Assembly (NCBI GenBank): GCA_005110385.1
Contig: DUDT01000004.1
Location: 1 to 64,000 of the forward strand
Direction of reading: 5' to 3'
DNA length: 64,000 nt
Origin: Candidatus Melainabacteria bacterium
GTDB taxonomy: Bacteria > Cyanobacteriota > Vampirovibrionia > LMEP-6097
In this document: positions 48,470-57,495 of the stretch, one piece after another
How the letters are laid out: every line of letters starts with the position of its first letter
How positions within the stretch are numbered: the stretch's first letter is position 1
Program-made: the position numbers and the translations under genes
Notes under the pieces: generated by a model
Seen by the model: the letters and a program-made list of their open reading frames with translations, nothing else
The model's database searches: none
What the model was told of the DNA's origin: nothing

Positions 48470-49164
48470 TTTTTAATTAACTCTATAGCTTTACTAGACC
48501 AGTCTTCATTAGAGTTTATTTCCATATCTTTCATAGAATCTTTTCCAGAATAAGAAGCTAGTGATTTGTATGCTAAGTTTTTGAAATGAAATTTTACTTT
48601 ACCATAACCACGAGAACCGCTTGCACCGAGGTATTCATCTTCTAAGAATTTAAGACAAGAATTTAGATCTTTAAGGCACTGCTCGTTATCATTCTCTAAA
48701 ATTAAAACCAGCTCGAAGTTAAATTTAGTACCAGCGACTATTCTTTCGATTTGGCGTAAGCCACCATCTTTCGTGGTACCAGTCATTCTATTAATAACAT
48801 TTTCATATTTAATTTCAGTTATATTCTTAGATTTATCATCTGAACTCAAATGAGCGTCTCTAACATAGATACGAGAGGTACAACGCAAATTCTTTGTTTT
48901 ATTTTTATCTGGTTTATCACCAAACAAAAGTGTTACTCTAGTATCCTCTGAAATACCACTATGAGTAATAGCTGCAAGGGAATGCCTTAAACGCCCTTTA
49001 AGAGAAGAACCTGGAATATATGGTTCATTCGTAACTGGATGACGTATAACAGGACTGTCCACTAGTCCTATACCATTCTGTCCACCACTACCTATATGTA
49101 AACCAGTCAATAGCTCAATTTGACCAGATATTATTAATTTCCCTTCTTGTGCAACATTTGTCAT
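48466..49164 (-). CDS. csm3: Type III-A backbone subunit and target RNase Csm3
   Basis: The 232-aa RAMP protein shows LLTGLHIGSGGQNGIGLVDS, where the Asp is at the position of the catalytic residue that cuts target RNA every 6 nt, followed by PVIRHP (usually RDP) and YIPGSSLKGRLRHSL. The glycine-rich loop GASGSRGYGKVKF is near the C-terminus. Csm3 subunits line the crRNA filament. The catalytic Asp is kept, so target cleavage should be intact. It overlaps csm4 and follows csm2 after 10 nt. Confidence 0.95.
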   Translation of the reverse strand: MTNVAQEGKLIISGQIELLTGLHIGSGGQNGIGLVDSPVIRHPVTNEPYIPGSSLKGRLRHSLAAITHSGISEDTRVTLLFGDKPDKNKTKNLRCTSRIYVRDAHLSSDDKSKNITEIKYENVINRMTGTTKDGGLRQIERIVAGTKFNFELVLILENDNEQCLKDLNSCLKFLEDEYLGASGSRGYGKVKFHFKNLAYKSLASYSGKDSMKDMEINSNEDWSSKAIELIKK

Positions 49165-49174
49165 AATTTTCTCC

Positions 49175-49645
49175 TTATTTTTTAGCGTATACTCTGTGAT
49201 AAGCGATTAATGATTCGATAAAAAGATGCAGATACTCAAGATCTAGCTTATTAAAAGCATCAGCTCCAGCAAGCCATTTATCTAAGACTTTCATATAAAA
49301 ATCTTTTAAATCTCGGTTACCTTTTTTCGTAACAGTATAAGCGAATCTAGGTCTTAAGATAGCTAGCTTATTCTTATAATTAACATCTAATTCTTCACTT
49401 TCAGTAATATTTATATTTATCTGTTCTGGATGTATTTTTACTATTTCATCTAAAAATTTACGCATTTGCGTTTTTTCAATAGTTTGGAGTTTAGTTCCTA
49501 TCTCATCCGCTATTTTAATTACAGTAGATGATTTTCTTTGCTTAACACTATCACCTAATCTTGTATAAAAATTATCCCAATCAATTGTTTCATATGGTTT
49601 TCCATACCCACTGTGCTGTAAACCCCTATTATTATTCATCATCAT
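49175..49645 (-). CDS. csm2: Type III-A small subunit Csm2
   Basis: This 156-aa protein is mostly helical, with LQTIEKTQMRKFLDEI and LAILRPRFAYTV, the pattern of the Csm2 family, in which TTSQLRKFxxxI and LKPKLAYxA are conserved. Csm2 forms the inner helical filament of the complex. It is located where csm2 normally is, between cas10 and csm3, and overlaps the end of cas10 by 14 nt. An N-terminal extension of ~20 residues (MMMNNNRGLQHSGYGKPY) is less conserved; an internal start is possible. Confidence 0.85.
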   Translation of the reverse strand: MMMNNNRGLQHSGYGKPYETIDWDNFYTRLGDSVKQRKSSTVIKIADEIGTKLQTIEKTQMRKFLDEIVKIHPEQININITESEELDVNYKNKLAILRPRFAYTVTKKGNRDLKDFYMKVLDKWLAGADAFNKLDLEYLHLFIESLIAYHRVYAKK

Positions 49646-52223
49646 TTCCTCTCTTTAATAAAAGTAAATAGTTTAAAGCTGTCTCTAATTTTCTTAGCTT
49701 CAGTAGACTTTCTTTTTGCTTTAGTAAATCTATTCGGCACTCTTCTTGAGTTTCAAAACACTCGAATAACGAGTTTCTAAATTTAAGCCATTTTTGATTT
49801 TCTTTAAGTTCTGTGTTAAGTTCCTCCATCCGTGCAGTAGAGTAAATCAAACGAGGAAAACTATATGAACTTCCTTTATTAATAAGCTCTCGCAGATATA
49901 TCAAAATCTGATAGACGTATGCGGAGGATAAATTAAAAGACTCTAAAAGCTTTTTCTGTAGAAGAATATTTTCCCAATCATCCCAGTGAAAAGTATGTGA
50001 AGGAGAGTCTTTTCTAAAAATACCATCATCAAAGAATATACTTAAAGAATTTTTCCCATCATTAGATTTAGCTGCCTTCTCTGCTAAGCCAGCAGCTTCT
50101 GCCATACGATAGAGAGGAAATTTAGGTGCATGAATAGAAATACCAGCTGAAATATTAATCGCGCCTAATGTGTATTCTTTTAATTTAGTATTAATCAGAA
50201 ATGCAGCGTCTATAACCTTATCCCACGCCCCGACAAGAAAAAGATCATCACCGCCAGCATAAACCACTGTAACTGATTTATTTAAGCCAGAATCTTCTAG
50301 AAGATCATCTAGATATAAAGTAAAAAATCTCCCAAGATTCCGACTCAGAGACGTATCTCTAGAGATGCTTTTATATTTAGCTGCAAAGCCAAACTCTGAC
50401 TCAGATTTAAATACTTTACCTAAATTATCAACATCAGCTCTTAAAACTCCTATTCTTTTAACACCCTTAGCTAAATAAGCTAAATCCGTAAAATCACAGA
50501 CAGAACCATTTTTCTTAGCTATTGATATAGAAGTATATATTTTAGGAGCTATCTCTTTATCAAAATCATGAATTACAAAAGAGTTTTCAGCTTTCTGCTT
50601 GGATTTAATTAAACTTAAAGAAGTCACAGAAAGGTTTTCATGGATTTCTGGAAACAATCCAGAGTTATCATTTTCAAACTTTAGATAAAAATTTTCTGCT
50701 TTTGAGATCCATTCACCATAATCAATTAAAGATTCACATTCATTACATACCTGAACATCTAGTTCATTCTTCATATATGAGACCAGCTTATCCGTCTCTT
50801 TGTGGCAGAATTTACACTCTTCATAATCATTAGCTCTAAGAGTAAATATTTCATCTAAATTATGCTGAAACTTAGTTAGTTTCTTTGTACCAATCATTTC
50901 TGAAATGCTTTTCCATGCAGTATTTAGAGGATGCTCTTCTGTCTCGGATTTACTAGAATTTATTTTCATCTGATTGCCAGATAATTCTGTATAACCAAAG
51001 CTCACTGATAATTTACCGTCGTGTAGATTTAATAACCATGAATTTAAGTTATTTTCTAATCTCTCTATATTTTCTTTAAAAGCAGAAATATTAGGAAGCA
51101 GTAAGGAAAAGCCTCCACCGCCTAAATATATCTGATTAACACGCCCTAAATGAAATATGTTTAAAATTTTATCTGCAATTTGCTGACATAAAAGTTCTAA
51201 ATAAAAACTACGACCACGTAAGCCTTTTAAAGCTTGCTTGGAAGAAATATTATATATAAAATCTTGAATTCCCGAGATATCTGCCTTAAATAAAATATAA
51301 GCTTTTGTATCTCTAGAATAAACTTTTTCATCTTTACAGGAACTAGATATCTTTGGCCATGGACTATTAAAGCTAGTATCAGCAGTATACAGTTTAATCC
51401 AGTCAGGGAAAGCTTCTGAGATATAAGCAAACATACAAGAACCTATCGCAGCCGTTAGCTTTAAATGCTCATAAAGAGATACATCATTAGTGTGTTCTTT
51501 GTAAGTATCTGGTGGTACGAACTGAAACAGCTCCTCTAAATGACGTGAAACTTGATTCAAATCATTAGTATCAAAGTTTTTTCTTATTATGAAAGACTTA
51601 CACAATTTTTCAATTTTTTTAGTAATTTTCTGATACTGAAGCTTAGTATCACTCTCAACATTTTTTTTATTAGTCGGATAAGGATAAGGATCTAAACCCT
51701 TTTCGCCATCTCTCTTTAACCAAAGATCATAGAAAGAATCATCGTCTTTAACAGATTTAACGGATGATCCACCCTGAGTGAATTTTGAGAAGTAAGTGAA
51801 AATACTCTGTAAACGCCTATTATTATCCCATTTATCTTTTGTTTTAGATCCCACGTCACATTCATCTAACCGTTTATCCTCATCATAAAGAAAAGGAGCT
51901 GTACTGCGGTCATGGGCAGAAGCTAAGTTATCAGCTTCATAAGCTATCCACGCTATATAACTATCAGCATTATTAGGACCTTCCTTTGCATGATGATATC
52001 GAATAGAATCTAAGACGGCTTTCCAAGAAAAAGTATTTAACGAAATTGATAAAGTTTTAGCTAGTTCTAAAATAAATTCTTGTCCAAAGCGCTGATGATT
52101 TTTCAGAAAAGGATTGTTATCAGCTCTCTGAATAGGTTTACCAATATCATGTAAAATACAGCCTAAAGCTACTGTTGCTAGCTCTTCTTGCAAATAGGTT
52201 AAGTTTACTTTATTCATTCTCAA
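49632..52223 (-). CDS. cas10: Type III-A signature protein Cas10 (Csm1)
   Basis: The 863-aa protein contains an N-terminal HD nuclease domain with LHDIGKP (H25-D26) and YHHAKEG, and a later DNLASAHDR. Two Palm domains follow, the second with the cyclase motif GGDD in VVYAGGDDLFLVG (near residue 655). A zinc finger of two CxxC pairs (CKFC...CNEC) lies near residues 465-500. Both the single-strand DNase and the cyclic oligoadenylate synthase are thus predicted active, which fits the presence of csm6. It is the first gene of the leftward csm operon. Its promoter TATAAT (52300-52295) lies 20 nt from the inverted repeat shared with the csm6 promoter. Confidence 0.97.
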   Translation of the reverse strand: MRMNKVNLTYLQEELATVALGCILHDIGKPIQRADNNPFLKNHQRFGQEFILELAKTLSISLNTFSWKAVLDSIRYHHAKEGPNNADSYIAWIAYEADNLASAHDRSTAPFLYDEDKRLDECDVGSKTKDKWDNNRRLQSIFTYFSKFTQGGSSVKSVKDDDSFYDLWLKRDGEKGLDPYPYPTNKKNVESDTKLQYQKITKKIEKLCKSFIIRKNFDTNDLNQVSRHLEELFQFVPPDTYKEHTNDVSLYEHLKLTAAIGSCMFAYISEAFPDWIKLYTADTSFNSPWPKISSSCKDEKVYSRDTKAYILFKADISGIQDFIYNISSKQALKGLRGRSFYLELLCQQIADKILNIFHLGRVNQIYLGGGGFSLLLPNISAFKENIERLENNLNSWLLNLHDGKLSVSFGYTELSGNQMKINSSKSETEEHPLNTAWKSISEMIGTKKLTKFQHNLDEIFTLRANDYEECKFCHKETDKLVSYMKNELDVQVCNECESLIDYGEWISKAENFYLKFENDNSGLFPEIHENLSVTSLSLIKSKQKAENSFVIHDFDKEIAPKIYTSISIAKKNGSVCDFTDLAYLAKGVKRIGVLRADVDNLGKVFKSESEFGFAAKYKSISRDTSLSRNLGRFFTLYLDDLLEDSGLNKSVTVVYAGGDDLFLVGAWDKVIDAAFLINTKLKEYTLGAINISAGISIHAPKFPLYRMAEAAGLAEKAAKSNDGKNSLSIFFDDGIFRKDSPSHTFHWDDWENILLQKKLLESFNLSSAYVYQILIYLRELINKGSSYSFPRLIYSTARMEELNTELKENQKWLKFRNSLFECFETQEECRIDLLKQKESLLKLRKLETALNYLLLLKRGNDDE

Positions 52224-52294
52224 TCTTGAATTTTCACGTTCATTAGCATTCTCAACATACCTCTAATAAAGTTTTGCAGTATACCTTGACTTAC

Positions 52295-52339
52295 ATTATA
52301 AACACTAAGAAAGAAATAGTTCTATCATTTTTTGATAGA
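52295..52339. promoter_or_regulatory. cas10 promoter with inverted-repeat operator shared with csm6
   Basis: TCTATCATTTTTTGATAGA (52321-52339) differs from the csm6 copy (42148-42166) at one central base. On the minus strand TGATAGA is followed by exactly 20 nt and then TATAAT (52300-52295), as at csm6. The same repeat lies 9 nt upstream of the proposed start codon of the WYL-type regulator, so autoregulation is likely. Confidence 0.7.
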
Positions 52340-52348
52340 ATTGATGAA

Positions 52349-53311
52349 ATGGAATCAAACGATAGGAGGCATAAGAAAATAAATAAATATATACGCCAAA
52401 AAGTATTTATCGAAGCACTTTTAGAAGGGGCAAAAACAATAACTGATTTAGAGGAAGCAGTAGCTGAAAAATTAGCGATAGATTCATTAATCCCAGAGGC
52501 TACCAGAAATAGAGATCTTCGAGATCTTAGAAAACAAGGCTTTCAAATAGACCTTGTGTATAAAAAACATGAGCCAGAATATGTTTTAAAACGAACTAAG
52601 ATAGACCTGGAATGTTATAGTGAAAACATTGTTGTCATATTGCAGTTATTAAAGCTTGGTATAGATCTAGGTCTCTTAATAGACGAAAATATAGAAAAGA
52701 AAATTATTGAATTTTCTAGATTACTGAAAAAAAACATTTCACGCTTACGCATAGAAGGTCTAAGAAAGACTCTTAGTTTAAATAGGGTAGACTTAAAGCT
52801 TATAAATAAAGCGATAGAGAAAAAATGTGCTATTAACTTTAAAATTCAACAGCCGTCACACTCTAAAGTGAAATCCATAACGGGCTTTCCACAAGAAATA
52901 TTTATTCAGGATAAATACCTTTATTTATCTGTTAAACGTTTCATAGATAAGAGCCATGAATATGAATGGCGAGAATATCGGCTAGACAGATTAGTACCAA
53001 TAGAAAAATCTCAGCATATAGAAATTAATTATAAAAATCTAGATCCCTGTCCTCATGAGAAACATCAACCTCTCTATGTGAAAATAATGGTCTTTTCTCC
53101 ATTGACTAATTTTTTTGAGGCTGAAATGTATGGATTGAAAAAATTAGATTCACATAAAGAATATGATATTTATGAAGGGAATATTCACAAACCACCTTTT
53201 CGCATAATGAAGGACTTTCTAAGTTTTTTGCCTCATATTAAAATTATAGGAAATAAAGATCTTGCAGAAGAGTTTGATTCTATATTAAAACGAAGTATTA
53301 AACCTTGCTAA
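52349..53311 (+). CDS. WYL-domain transcriptional regulator of the CRISPR locus
   Basis: I start at ATG 52349 (MESNDRRHKKINKYIRQKVF, 320 aa). The frame extends upstream to an ATG at 52274, but that start would put the inverted-repeat operator inside the coding sequence. The N-terminal ~90 residues resemble the winged helix-turn-helix of WYL regulators (LLEGAKTITDLEEAVAEKL, EATRNRDLRDLRKQGF). A WYL-like domain follows (AINFKIQ..., KYLYLSVKRFIDKSHEYEWR, EYRLDRLVPIEKS), which in this family binds single-stranded nucleic acid or nucleotides. A C-terminal extension covers the last ~70 residues. WYL proteins commonly regulate CRISPR and other defence loci. The gene is divergent from cas10 and ends 4 nt from convergent leuS. 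Confidence 0.8.
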   Translation: MESNDRRHKKINKYIRQKVFIEALLEGAKTITDLEEAVAEKLAIDSLIPEATRNRDLRDLRKQGFQIDLVYKKHEPEYVLKRTKIDLECYSENIVVILQLLKLGIDLGLLIDENIEKKIIEFSRLLKKNISRLRIEGLRKTLSLNRVDLKLINKAIEKKCAINFKIQQPSHSKVKSITGFPQEIFIQDKYLYLSVKRFIDKSHEYEWREYRLDRLVPIEKSQHIEINYKNLDPCPHEKHQPLYVKIMVFSPLTNFFEAEMYGLKKLDSHKEYDIYEGNIHKPPFRIMKDFLSFLPHIKIIGNKDLAEEFDSILKRSIKPC

Positions 53312-53315
53312 TCCC

Positions 53316-55952
53316 TCACACCACCACATTAACAAGCTTATCCGCCACCACTATAACCTTACGCACAGCAGCCCCATCTATCTTCTTAACCATCTTTTCA
53401 TCAGCTAGAGCAAGTTTCTCTAACTCCTCATTAGATAAACCTTTAGCCACCTCTATCGCCGTAATTTTTTTACCCTTAATCTGTAAAACTAAAGTGCAGG
53501 TATTTTTTTCGATATAAGCATCGTTAAACTTAGGCCAAGAGAGCAAATGCACTGAATTATTAAGATCAGCTTCACTTAAATTAAACAGTGAATGATAAAG
53601 CTCTTCTGCTAAATGCGGCGTAAAGGGAGCTAGTGTTTTAGTGAAGTCGACTAAAACATGGGCTAGAACTTGCTTGTCTTCATCACTGTAATTTTCTTTG
53701 TCAAGTATATATTTATACATGCTGTTTATAAACTCAGACATTCTCGCTATCGCCGTGTTAAAACCAAAGTTTTCAGGTGATAAATCATTAGTAATAGCTT
53801 TAAGCGCTGAGTGGAAGGCTCTGAGGATTCCCTGATTATCTTCTGTAAGCGAGCTGAATTCTAAGTTAAGTGGGAAGCTATTTTCTTTAGATAAATCTCC
53901 CGAATTATTAAGCACCGATAATAATTTATCCTGAAATTCTGGAACTAGCTGCTGATAAAGTCTCCAGATTCGATTGATGAATCTATACTGTCCCTGAGCG
54001 CCATCTTCCGTCCACTCTACCTCGGCTGTTACTGGAGCAGCAAAGAGTATAAATAATCTAGCTGAATCTGCGCCATATTTATCGAAGAAGTCAGAAGTGC
54101 CTACTACATTACCTTTAGACTTAGACATTTTAACTATTTTCTGATCTTTTTCTGAATATTTAACTACCATGCCTTGAGATAGTAATCTCGTAAAAGGCTC
54201 TGAGAAATTATGCATGCCGCAGTCTCTAAGTGCTTTAGTAAAGAATCTAGCGTAAAGTAAGTGTAAAATAGCGTGCTCCACGCCACCTACATACTGATCT
54301 ACTGGAAAAGCCTTATCGTGAGCGAAAGGCAGCTCAGTATTATGCGGATCGCAGTATCTTAAAAAATACCAACTGCTACAGATAAAAGTATCCATAGTAT
54401 CTGTTTCACGCTTAGCTGCTTTACCGCAGCTCGGGCAAGCTACTGTGTTCCATTCAGTGTGACCTTTTAAAACAGCTGTGCCATGTTTAGAAAAATCGAA
54501 ATCTGTAGGTAGTTCTACTGGTAGATTACTCTCTGCTACTGGGACTATGCCACAGTCTTCACAGTGAACTAGTGGGATCGGTGTTCCCCAGTATCTTTGA
54601 CGGCTAATAAGCCAGTCTCGAAGGCGATAATTTATTTTTTCTTTGGCAAAGCCTCTTTCTGCTCCCCACTTCACTATATTTTTTTTAGCTTCATTAGAAC
54701 TTAAGCCATTAAAGTCAGCACCATTGGTAGCGTTCACACTGTTTACAAGTATGCCAGCTTCAGTAAAAGCAGCTTTAGTTAAATCTAGTTCTGTTTTACT
54801 ATCTGCATTAGGACTAATAACCTGAATAATTTCTAAATCATAAGCCTTCGCGAACTCCCAATCCCTCTGGTCATGAGCTGGCACAGCCATAACTGCACCA
54901 GTGCCGTAATCTAATAAAGCATAATCTGCTATCCACACTGGAATTCTCTTATTAGTATAAGGATTTATTACGTAAGCACCAGTAAAGCAGCCCGTCTTTT
55001 TACGCCCTTCTGCTGTTCTTTCTATCTCTGTTTTTAAAGCTGTTTCTTTAATATAGTTTTCTATATCTGTCTTTCTCTCTTCAGTAGTAAGTTCTTTTAC
55101 TAAAGCGTGTTCTGGGGCTAGAACCATATAAGTTACACCCATAATGGTATCTGGGCGAGTGGTGTAAATGGATATAAGTTCAGTGCTTAATTTAGAGCTG
55201 CCTGAAATAGAACTTTTATCTATAGGGAAATCTATTAAGGCACCAGAAGACTTACCTATCCAGTTGCGTTGCATAGTCTTTACATTATCTGGCCAGTGTT
55301 CTAGCTTATCTAGGTCATTTAATAATTCTTCAGCATAATCAGTAATCTTTAAGAACCACTGACGCATCATCTTTTTCTCGACGACTGTAGATGTATGTCT
55401 CCAGCACATACCGTCTTCCACTTGCTCGTTAGCTAAAACGGTGTTGCAGTCTGGGCACCAGTTTACTGGGGCTTCTTTCTGGTAAGCTAAGCCTTTTTCA
55501 TAAAGCTTTAGGAAAATATACTGTGACCATCTATAGTAGTCTGGTCTACATGAAACGACTTCTCTATCCCAGTCATAGCTAGTCCCCATGCGTTTAAGCT
55601 GTTCGTCACGCATGTGTGCGATATTAGCTTCAGTCCAAGTCTGTGGGTGTGAACCCTTTTCTATCGCAGCGTTTTCAGCAGGTAAGCCAAAGGCATCAAA
55701 GCCCATAGGATTTAAAACATTAAATCCCTGCATGCGCATAAATCTAGAGATTACGTCTGAAATAGTGTAAACACGCATGTGTCCCATATGCAGATTACCG
55801 CTTGGGTAAGGAAACATAACTAATGAGTAGTAATTAGGATTAGAGCTTCTTTCATTAAAGCTATAAATACCGCTCTCTTCCCAGAGTTTTTGCCATTTTT
55901 CCTCTAGGACTTTAGGTAGATATTGTTTTTCTTCTATATGCGTTTTCGACAT
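53316..55952 (-). CDS. leuS: Leucyl-tRNA synthetase
   Basis: The 878-aa class I synthetase charges tRNA-Leu. The HIGH-type motif is in [20 protein letters not shown] (near residue 50), the CP1 editing domain covers roughly residues 225-420 with its TRPDT motif, and [10 protein letters not shown] lies in the C-terminal half. Zinc-like Cys pairs are present in both usual places (CPDC, CEDC...CPSC). Length is normal for bacteria. It converges with the WYL regulator, with only 4 nt between stops, so it is a chromosomal flank of the CRISPR locus. A partial palindromic element lies just upstream of its start. Confidence 0.98.
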   Translation of the reverse strand: MSKTHIEEKQYLPKVLEEKWQKLWEESGIYSFNERSSNPNYYSLVMFPYPSGNLHMGHMRVYTISDVISRFMRMQGFNVLNPMGFDAFGLPAENAAIEKGSHPQTWTEANIAHMRDEQLKRMGTSYDWDREVVSCRPDYYRWSQYIFLKLYEKGLAYQKEAPVNWCPDCNTVLANEQVEDGMCWRHTSTVVEKKMMRQWFLKITDYAEELLNDLDKLEHWPDNVKTMQRNWIGKSSGALIDFPIDKSSISGSSKLSTELISIYTTRPDTIMGVTYMVLAPEHALVKELTTEERKTDIENYIKETALKTEIERTAEGRKKTGCFTGAYVINPYTNKRIPVWIADYALLDYGTGAVMAVPAHDQRDWEFAKAYDLEIIQVISPNADSKTELDLTKAAFTEAGILVNSVNATNGADFNGLSSNEAKKNIVKWGAERGFAKEKINYRLRDWLISRQRYWGTPIPLVHCEDCGIVPVAESNLPVELPTDFDFSKHGTAVLKGHTEWNTVACPSCGKAAKRETDTMDTFICSSWYFLRYCDPHNTELPFAHDKAFPVDQYVGGVEHAILHLLYARFFTKALRDCGMHNFSEPFTRLLSQGMVVKYSEKDQKIVKMSKSKGNVVGTSDFFDKYGADSARLFILFAAPVTAEVEWTEDGAQGQYRFINRIWRLYQQLVPEFQDKLLSVLNNSGDLSKENSFPLNLEFSSLTEDNQGILRAFHSALKAITNDLSPENFGFNTAIARMSEFINSMYKYILDKENYSDEDKQVLAHVLVDFTKTLAPFTPHLAEELYHSLFNLSEADLNNSVHLLSWPKFNDAYIEKNTCTLVLQIKGKKITAIEVAKGLSNEELEKLALADEKMVKKIDGAAVRKVIVVADKLVNVVV

Positions 55953-55970
55953 GGGCTATTTTATTATAGC

Positions 55971-56000
55971 TGAGACGGGTATACAACTCCATTCTCGGAT
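55971..56000. repeat. Probable degenerate half of a palindromic element (copy E)
   Basis: GAGACGGGTATACAACTCCA plus TTCTC matches 19 of 25 positions of the reverse complement of the right end of copy A. Only one end is recognisable; the rest is lost or diverged. It lies in the leuS upstream region. Confidence 0.4.
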
Positions 56001-56035
56001 TTTTGCATATTTGTCAATCCTCCCCTTATTAGTTT

Positions 56036-56052
56036 TGAGGAAAAATGACCCC
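56036..56052. repeat. 17-nt inverted repeat, right member
   Basis: TGAGGAAAAATGACCCC is the exact reverse complement of 37239-37255. See the left member for interpretation. Confidence 0.35.
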
Positions 56053-56082
56053 TGATATTTTTAATTAATAAGCTAGAAAATT

Positions 56083-56253
56083 ATGCTTATGTTTTTTAGA
56101 GAAAAGGCTGAAGAACATAGGGCAGATTTATACAAGCTTCTTGGACTTGCTCTTGCAACACCCTTCTCGGTGATATTCTCAAGTATGCTAATTGATAATC
56201 AATATTTAATTAGATGTTTTATGCTTGGGTGGATTGACAAACTCTTCTGCTAG
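56083..56253 (+). CDS. Small membrane protein (56 aa)
   Basis: ATG 56083 to TAG 56251-56253 encodes a charged N-terminus (MLMFFREKAEEHRADLYKLL) and a hydrophobic helix (GLALATPFSVIFSSML) followed by a short polar loop and a second moderately hydrophobic segment. No good Shine-Dalgarno was seen. It precedes the RTX-like gene on the same strand by ~70 nt. The product is not recognised and the gene may be spurious. Confidence 0.35.
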   Translation: MLMFFREKAEEHRADLYKLLGLALATPFSVIFSSMLIDNQYLIRCFMLGWIDKLFC

Positions 56254-56324
56254 ATTAGATAAGCTTAACTATTTATTAATCACGAGTGCCTATAATTGAT
56301 TTGAATATAAGGAGATGGTTTGAA

Positions 56325-57488
56325 ATGGGCAGAGCTGACATGAGAGATGTGAATTTGGCAATTGAAGGTAATAGAGATAAGAAACCTCTTAAAAATGCAA
56401 AGGAAGGTAATGCTGATAGGGATGACGTAGACGCTGCTGCAGACCGTGCTTCTGAACTTAAAAAAATAATTAACAATCGTGACAGTGAAGATAAAACTAT
56501 ACGTACAGGCAGAGGCGATGATGAAATTACGAATGAAAATAGCAAAAACACGACTATACGTACGCGTGAAGGGGATGATGAGATTAATAACGATGATAGT
56601 GAGGGTACCACTATACGTGCAGGCAGAGGTAATGATGTAATTAGTAATAAAAACAGTAAAGATTCCACTATACGTGCAGGCAGAGGTAATGATGTAATTA
56701 ATAATGAGAGTAGTGACAATGCAATTATATATGCACGTAGAGGCGATGATGTAATTAATACGGATACATTAGGAAGTAATACTATTAGGGCTAATCGAGG
56801 TGATGATGTTGTCAATGTATCAGTCAAAGAAGGATCTGAAGCTAACCCTAATGGCACTTTGACTATCAAAGGTGGTGCCGGCCATGACAAAGTTGTTCTC
56901 TCTGGCAAAGAGGAAGATTATGAGATCAGTAAAAAAGGTAATTATGTCCATATCGATACAGGTGCTCGAATTAAGATTAATAATAAGGTAGAAGAAGTCG
57001 AGTTTAAAGAATCGAATACAAATAATTCAGAGACTCCAGCAGAGACTCCAGCAGAGACTCCAGCAGAGACTCCAAGCAGCTCAGCTACTACAAGTGTTGG
57101 TCCAAGTATGGAGTATCCTCAGAATAATACTCAGTACTCGGATATGAGCGAAGCTCTAGCCTCTGTTGGCTCTAATAGCCAGAGGGATGATGGGGCTAGT
57201 CTGATTGATCCATCAGGCTCAACGACAAGCGAAGCTATTGCGGCTAGTGCATTAGCAGATGTTGAATCTGAAAAACAGATTATTGAAACTGATCTAAATA
57301 TCTTAGATTCAAGAATAGAGGAACAAACAGCTATACCTGATGAAGCCGATTCAGAAACTGCGGGTTCTCTAATTTCTACTAGAAATACCGTGGCATCTGG
57401 TCTCACCTCTACTAAAGATTCCGTATTATCTCGGCTCATTTCTTTAGAATCAGAGATAATTAAACTCAAGGCTGAGGCTGGGGAATAA
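56325..57488 (+). CDS. Short RTX-like repeat protein
   Basis: ATG 56325 is preferred over 56286 because AAGGAG lies 10 nt upstream; this gives 387 aa. Residues ~60-165 contain five to six 19-aa tandem repeats of the form G-R-G-D/N-D-x-I-x-N-x-x-S-x-x-x-T-I-R-A, a relative of the hemolysin-type calcium-binding nonapeptide with every second unit degenerate. GGAGHDKVVLSGKEEDY follows as a more standard RTX end unit. A spacer with four copies of AETP/ETPA and a Ser/Thr-rich linker leads to a C-terminal coiled coil (last ~100 residues). There is no signal peptide, consistent with type I or another non-Sec export; no ABC exporter is nearby. Function is unknown. The 57-bp DNA repeats could vary in number. 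Confidence 0.7.
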   Translation: MGRADMRDVNLAIEGNRDKKPLKNAKEGNADRDDVDAAADRASELKKIINNRDSEDKTIRTGRGDDEITNENSKNTTIRTREGDDEINNDDSEGTTIRAGRGNDVISNKNSKDSTIRAGRGNDVINNESSDNAIIYARRGDDVINTDTLGSNTIRANRGDDVVNVSVKEGSEANPNGTLTIKGGAGHDKVVLSGKEEDYEISKKGNYVHIDTGARIKINNKVEEVEFKESNTNNSETPAETPAETPAETPSSSATTSVGPSMEYPQNNTQYSDMSEALASVGSNSQRDDGASLIDPSGSTTSEAIAASALADVESEKQIIETDLNILDSRIEEQTAIPDEADSETAGSLISTRNTVASGLTSTKDSVLSRLISLESEIIKLKAEAGE

Positions 57489-57495
57489 TAATCCT

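Noticed and set aside
52274-52348. Upstream start for the WYL-type regulator adding 25 residues
   Set aside because: The added codons contain the inverted repeat shared with the csm6 promoter and the cas10 -10 region, which makes coding unlikely.
56276-56908. 210-codon minus-strand frame opposite the RTX-like gene
   Set aside because: Low-complexity mirror of the 57-bp repeats (repeated LLITSLPLPARIV); no ribosome binding site.
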